From Prauserella salsuginis (GTDB taxonomy: Bacteria; Actinomycetota; Actinomycetes; Mycobacteriales; Pseudonocardiaceae), in assembly GCF_024648885.1 (NCBI RefSeq), contig NZ_JANBBF010000008.1, positions 992,001-1,056,000 of the forward strand: 64,000 nucleotides of DNA, given 5' to 3'. This document shows positions 61,819-64,000 of this stretch, in pieces; the stretch's first letter is position 1, and every line of letters starts with the position of its first letter. A program made the position numbers and the translations under genes. The notes beneath the pieces were generated by a model. It had not been told where the DNA came from. It made no database searches and saw only the letters and a list, made by a program, of their open reading frames with translations.

Positions 61819-62618
61819 CCGGCACCCCGCCGCCGACCGCGCTGTCGCTGCACGACGTCGGCGCGGGCTACGGAGCCGAGCCCGTCGTGCAGCACGTATC
61901 CCTGGAGGCCCGCCGCGGCCGGTGGCTGGCGATCGTCGGGCCGAACGGCGCGGGCAAGTCCACCGTGCTGAAGGCCGTGGCAGGCCTCGTCCCGCGGCAG
62001 GGCACGGTGCTGCTCGACGGCACCGACACCGCGACGTTGCCGCGCAAGGAGCTGGCCCGCCGCGTCGGCTACGCCCCGCAGAATCCGGCCCTGCCCGAAC
62101 GGCTCACCGTCACCGACTACGTGCTGCTCGGCCGCGCACCGCATCTCGGCACGCTGGCACGGGAATCCGCATCCGACATGTCCATTGTGGAGGACGCACT
62201 CGCGCGGCTCGACCTGCACGACATGGCAGGGCGTCGACTGGGAACCCTGTCCGGTGGCGAGGCACAGCGGGCGGTGCTGGCCCGCGTACTGGTCCAGCGC
62301 ACACCACTGCTGCTGCTCGACGAGCCGACGACGGGACTGGACATCGGCCACGCCCAGACACTGCTCGAACGCCTCGACCACCTGCGCAGGGAGGACGGGA
62401 CGACGGTCGTGACGACGCTGCACGATCTGACGGTCGCCGCGCAGTACGCCGACGAACTCGTGCTCCTGGACCGCGGCGGCGTCGTCGCGGCGGGCCCGCC
62501 GTCCCAGGTGCTCACCACGGAACGGCTGCGCGAGCACTACGCCGCCGACGTCGAGGTCCTCACCACCGCCGACGGACACCCCGTCGTCGTGCCGGTGCGC
62601 CCCGCAGCCGTGCGCTGA
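61815..62618 (+). CDS. btuD: Cobalamin ABC importer ATPase
   Basis: A 267-residue ATPase with Walker A GPNGAGKST, signature LSGGEAQRAVLARVLVQ, and Walker B LLLLDEP. The Q-loop lies in VGYAPQNPALP. It drives the BtuC pump. A TCCAYNGTGGA palindrome lies inside the gene (62181-62191). It ends against a convergent small membrane-protein gene with no gap. Confidence 0.93.
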   Translation: MTGTPPPTALSLHDVGAGYGAEPVVQHVSLEARRGRWLAIVGPNGAGKSTVLKAVAGLVPRQGTVLLDGTDTATLPRKELARRVGYAPQNPALPERLTVTDYVLLGRAPHLGTLARESASDMSIVEDALARLDLHDMAGRRLGTLSGGEAQRAVLARVLVQRTPLLLLDEPTTGLDIGHAQTLLERLDHLRREDGTTVVTTLHDLTVAAQYADELVLLDRGGVVAAGPPSQVLTTERLREHYAADVEVLTTADGHPVVVPVRPAAVR

Positions 62619-62780
62619 TCAGGAGAGCCAGGCGACGGCGCCGCCGATCGCCACCAGCGCCGCCAGCCCGAAGGCCGCGGCCAGCACACGAGAACCGTTG
62701 CGCCAGGTGCTGTACACGCCGCCGACGAGGAAGCCCGCCACACCGAGCAGCAGAAGCGGAACCCACTGTTCCTGCGACAT
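62619..62780 (-). CDS. Small two-helix membrane protein
   Basis: A 53-residue protein, MSQEQWVPLLLLGVAG, with two hydrophobic helices and a basic loop between (YSTWRNGSR). It starts 2 bp after the hisB stop, so it is likely co-transcribed with the his genes. Its codons match the neighbours. Too short for most ORF finders; function unknown. Confidence 0.65.
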   Translation of the reverse strand: MSQEQWVPLLLLGVAGFLVGGVYSTWRNGSRVLAAAFGLAALVAIGGAVAWLS

Positions 62781-62782
62781 GC

Positions 62783-64000
<1,218 letters not shown>

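Overview
The window is high-GC actinobacterial chromosome, most likely from the family Pseudonocardiaceae (Saccharomonospora- or Amycolatopsis-like). The evidence is very strong G/C preference at third codon positions, many GTG starts, GTGA/ATGA stop-start overlaps, a mycothiol-dependent isomerase-family enzyme, and gene order shared with Mycobacterium tuberculosis and Corynebacterium (folC-DUF4233-ndk-rne; dapF-miaA-Rv2728c-DUF349-Rv2732c-miaB; gluABCD-recX-recA; Rv2175c-pknL near aroG). It is mostly core genome. I see no tRNA, rRNA, CRISPR array, prophage or insertion sequence.

Layout. 0-11 kb: the 5' end of rne, a secreted subtilase, a TetR regulator, an ABC exporter, a DUF4190 protein, ndk, a PhoD-type phosphatase, DUF4233 and folC. 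A repeat island at 10.7-11.2 kb separates folC from dapF. 11-17 kb: dapF, miaA, an Rv2728c-like gene, a DUF349 protein, an Rv2732c-like gene and miaB. 17.5-21 kb: the glutamate importer gluABCD. 21-24 kb: a small secreted protein, recX, recA with an SOS box, and a DUF3046 gene. 24-35 kb: Lhr-type helicase, peptide deformylase, a secreted HxxxD-type domain protein, VOC, mycothiol-dependent enzyme, HEPN protein, YbaK deacylase, GNAT and EamA. 35-43.5 kb: DUF885 hydrolase, carotenoid genes crtE-crtI-crtB, a methyltransferase with an apparent frameshift, and an AraC regulator. 43.7-50.6 kb: Rv2175c-like, pknL, a wax ester synthase, aroG and a trypsin-like protease. 50.7-52.6 kb: a cluster of unrecognised small genes. 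52.7-59 kb: gltD-gltB. 59-64 kb: a cobalamin riboswitch with btuFCD, then hisB and hisC, the last cut by the window edge.

How the genes work together. Several are clear functional units: importers with their binding proteins (gluABCD, btuFCD), ammonia assimilation (gltBD) beside glutamate uptake only in theme, recombination repair (recA-recX), tRNA A37 modification (miaA and miaB), and carotenoid core synthesis (crtE-crtI-crtB). The most interesting regulatory link is a second SOS box at 33337-33351 with the same core as the one before recA. It sits upstream of a HEPN gene coupled to a DinB-fold, mycothiol-type enzyme and followed by a VOC gene, so this may be an uncharacterised damage-inducible operon.

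The non-coding signal is unusually repeat-rich. A 21-bp-period repeat (GAGYGCAGRACACGYGGGT core) occurs at three gene ends, 15-bp tandem arrays recur in coding termini and in the recA leader, a 124-bp duplication separates gltB from gltD, and a TCCAYNGTGGA palindrome recurs across genes. All functional calls come from reading the sequence; no database search was run.
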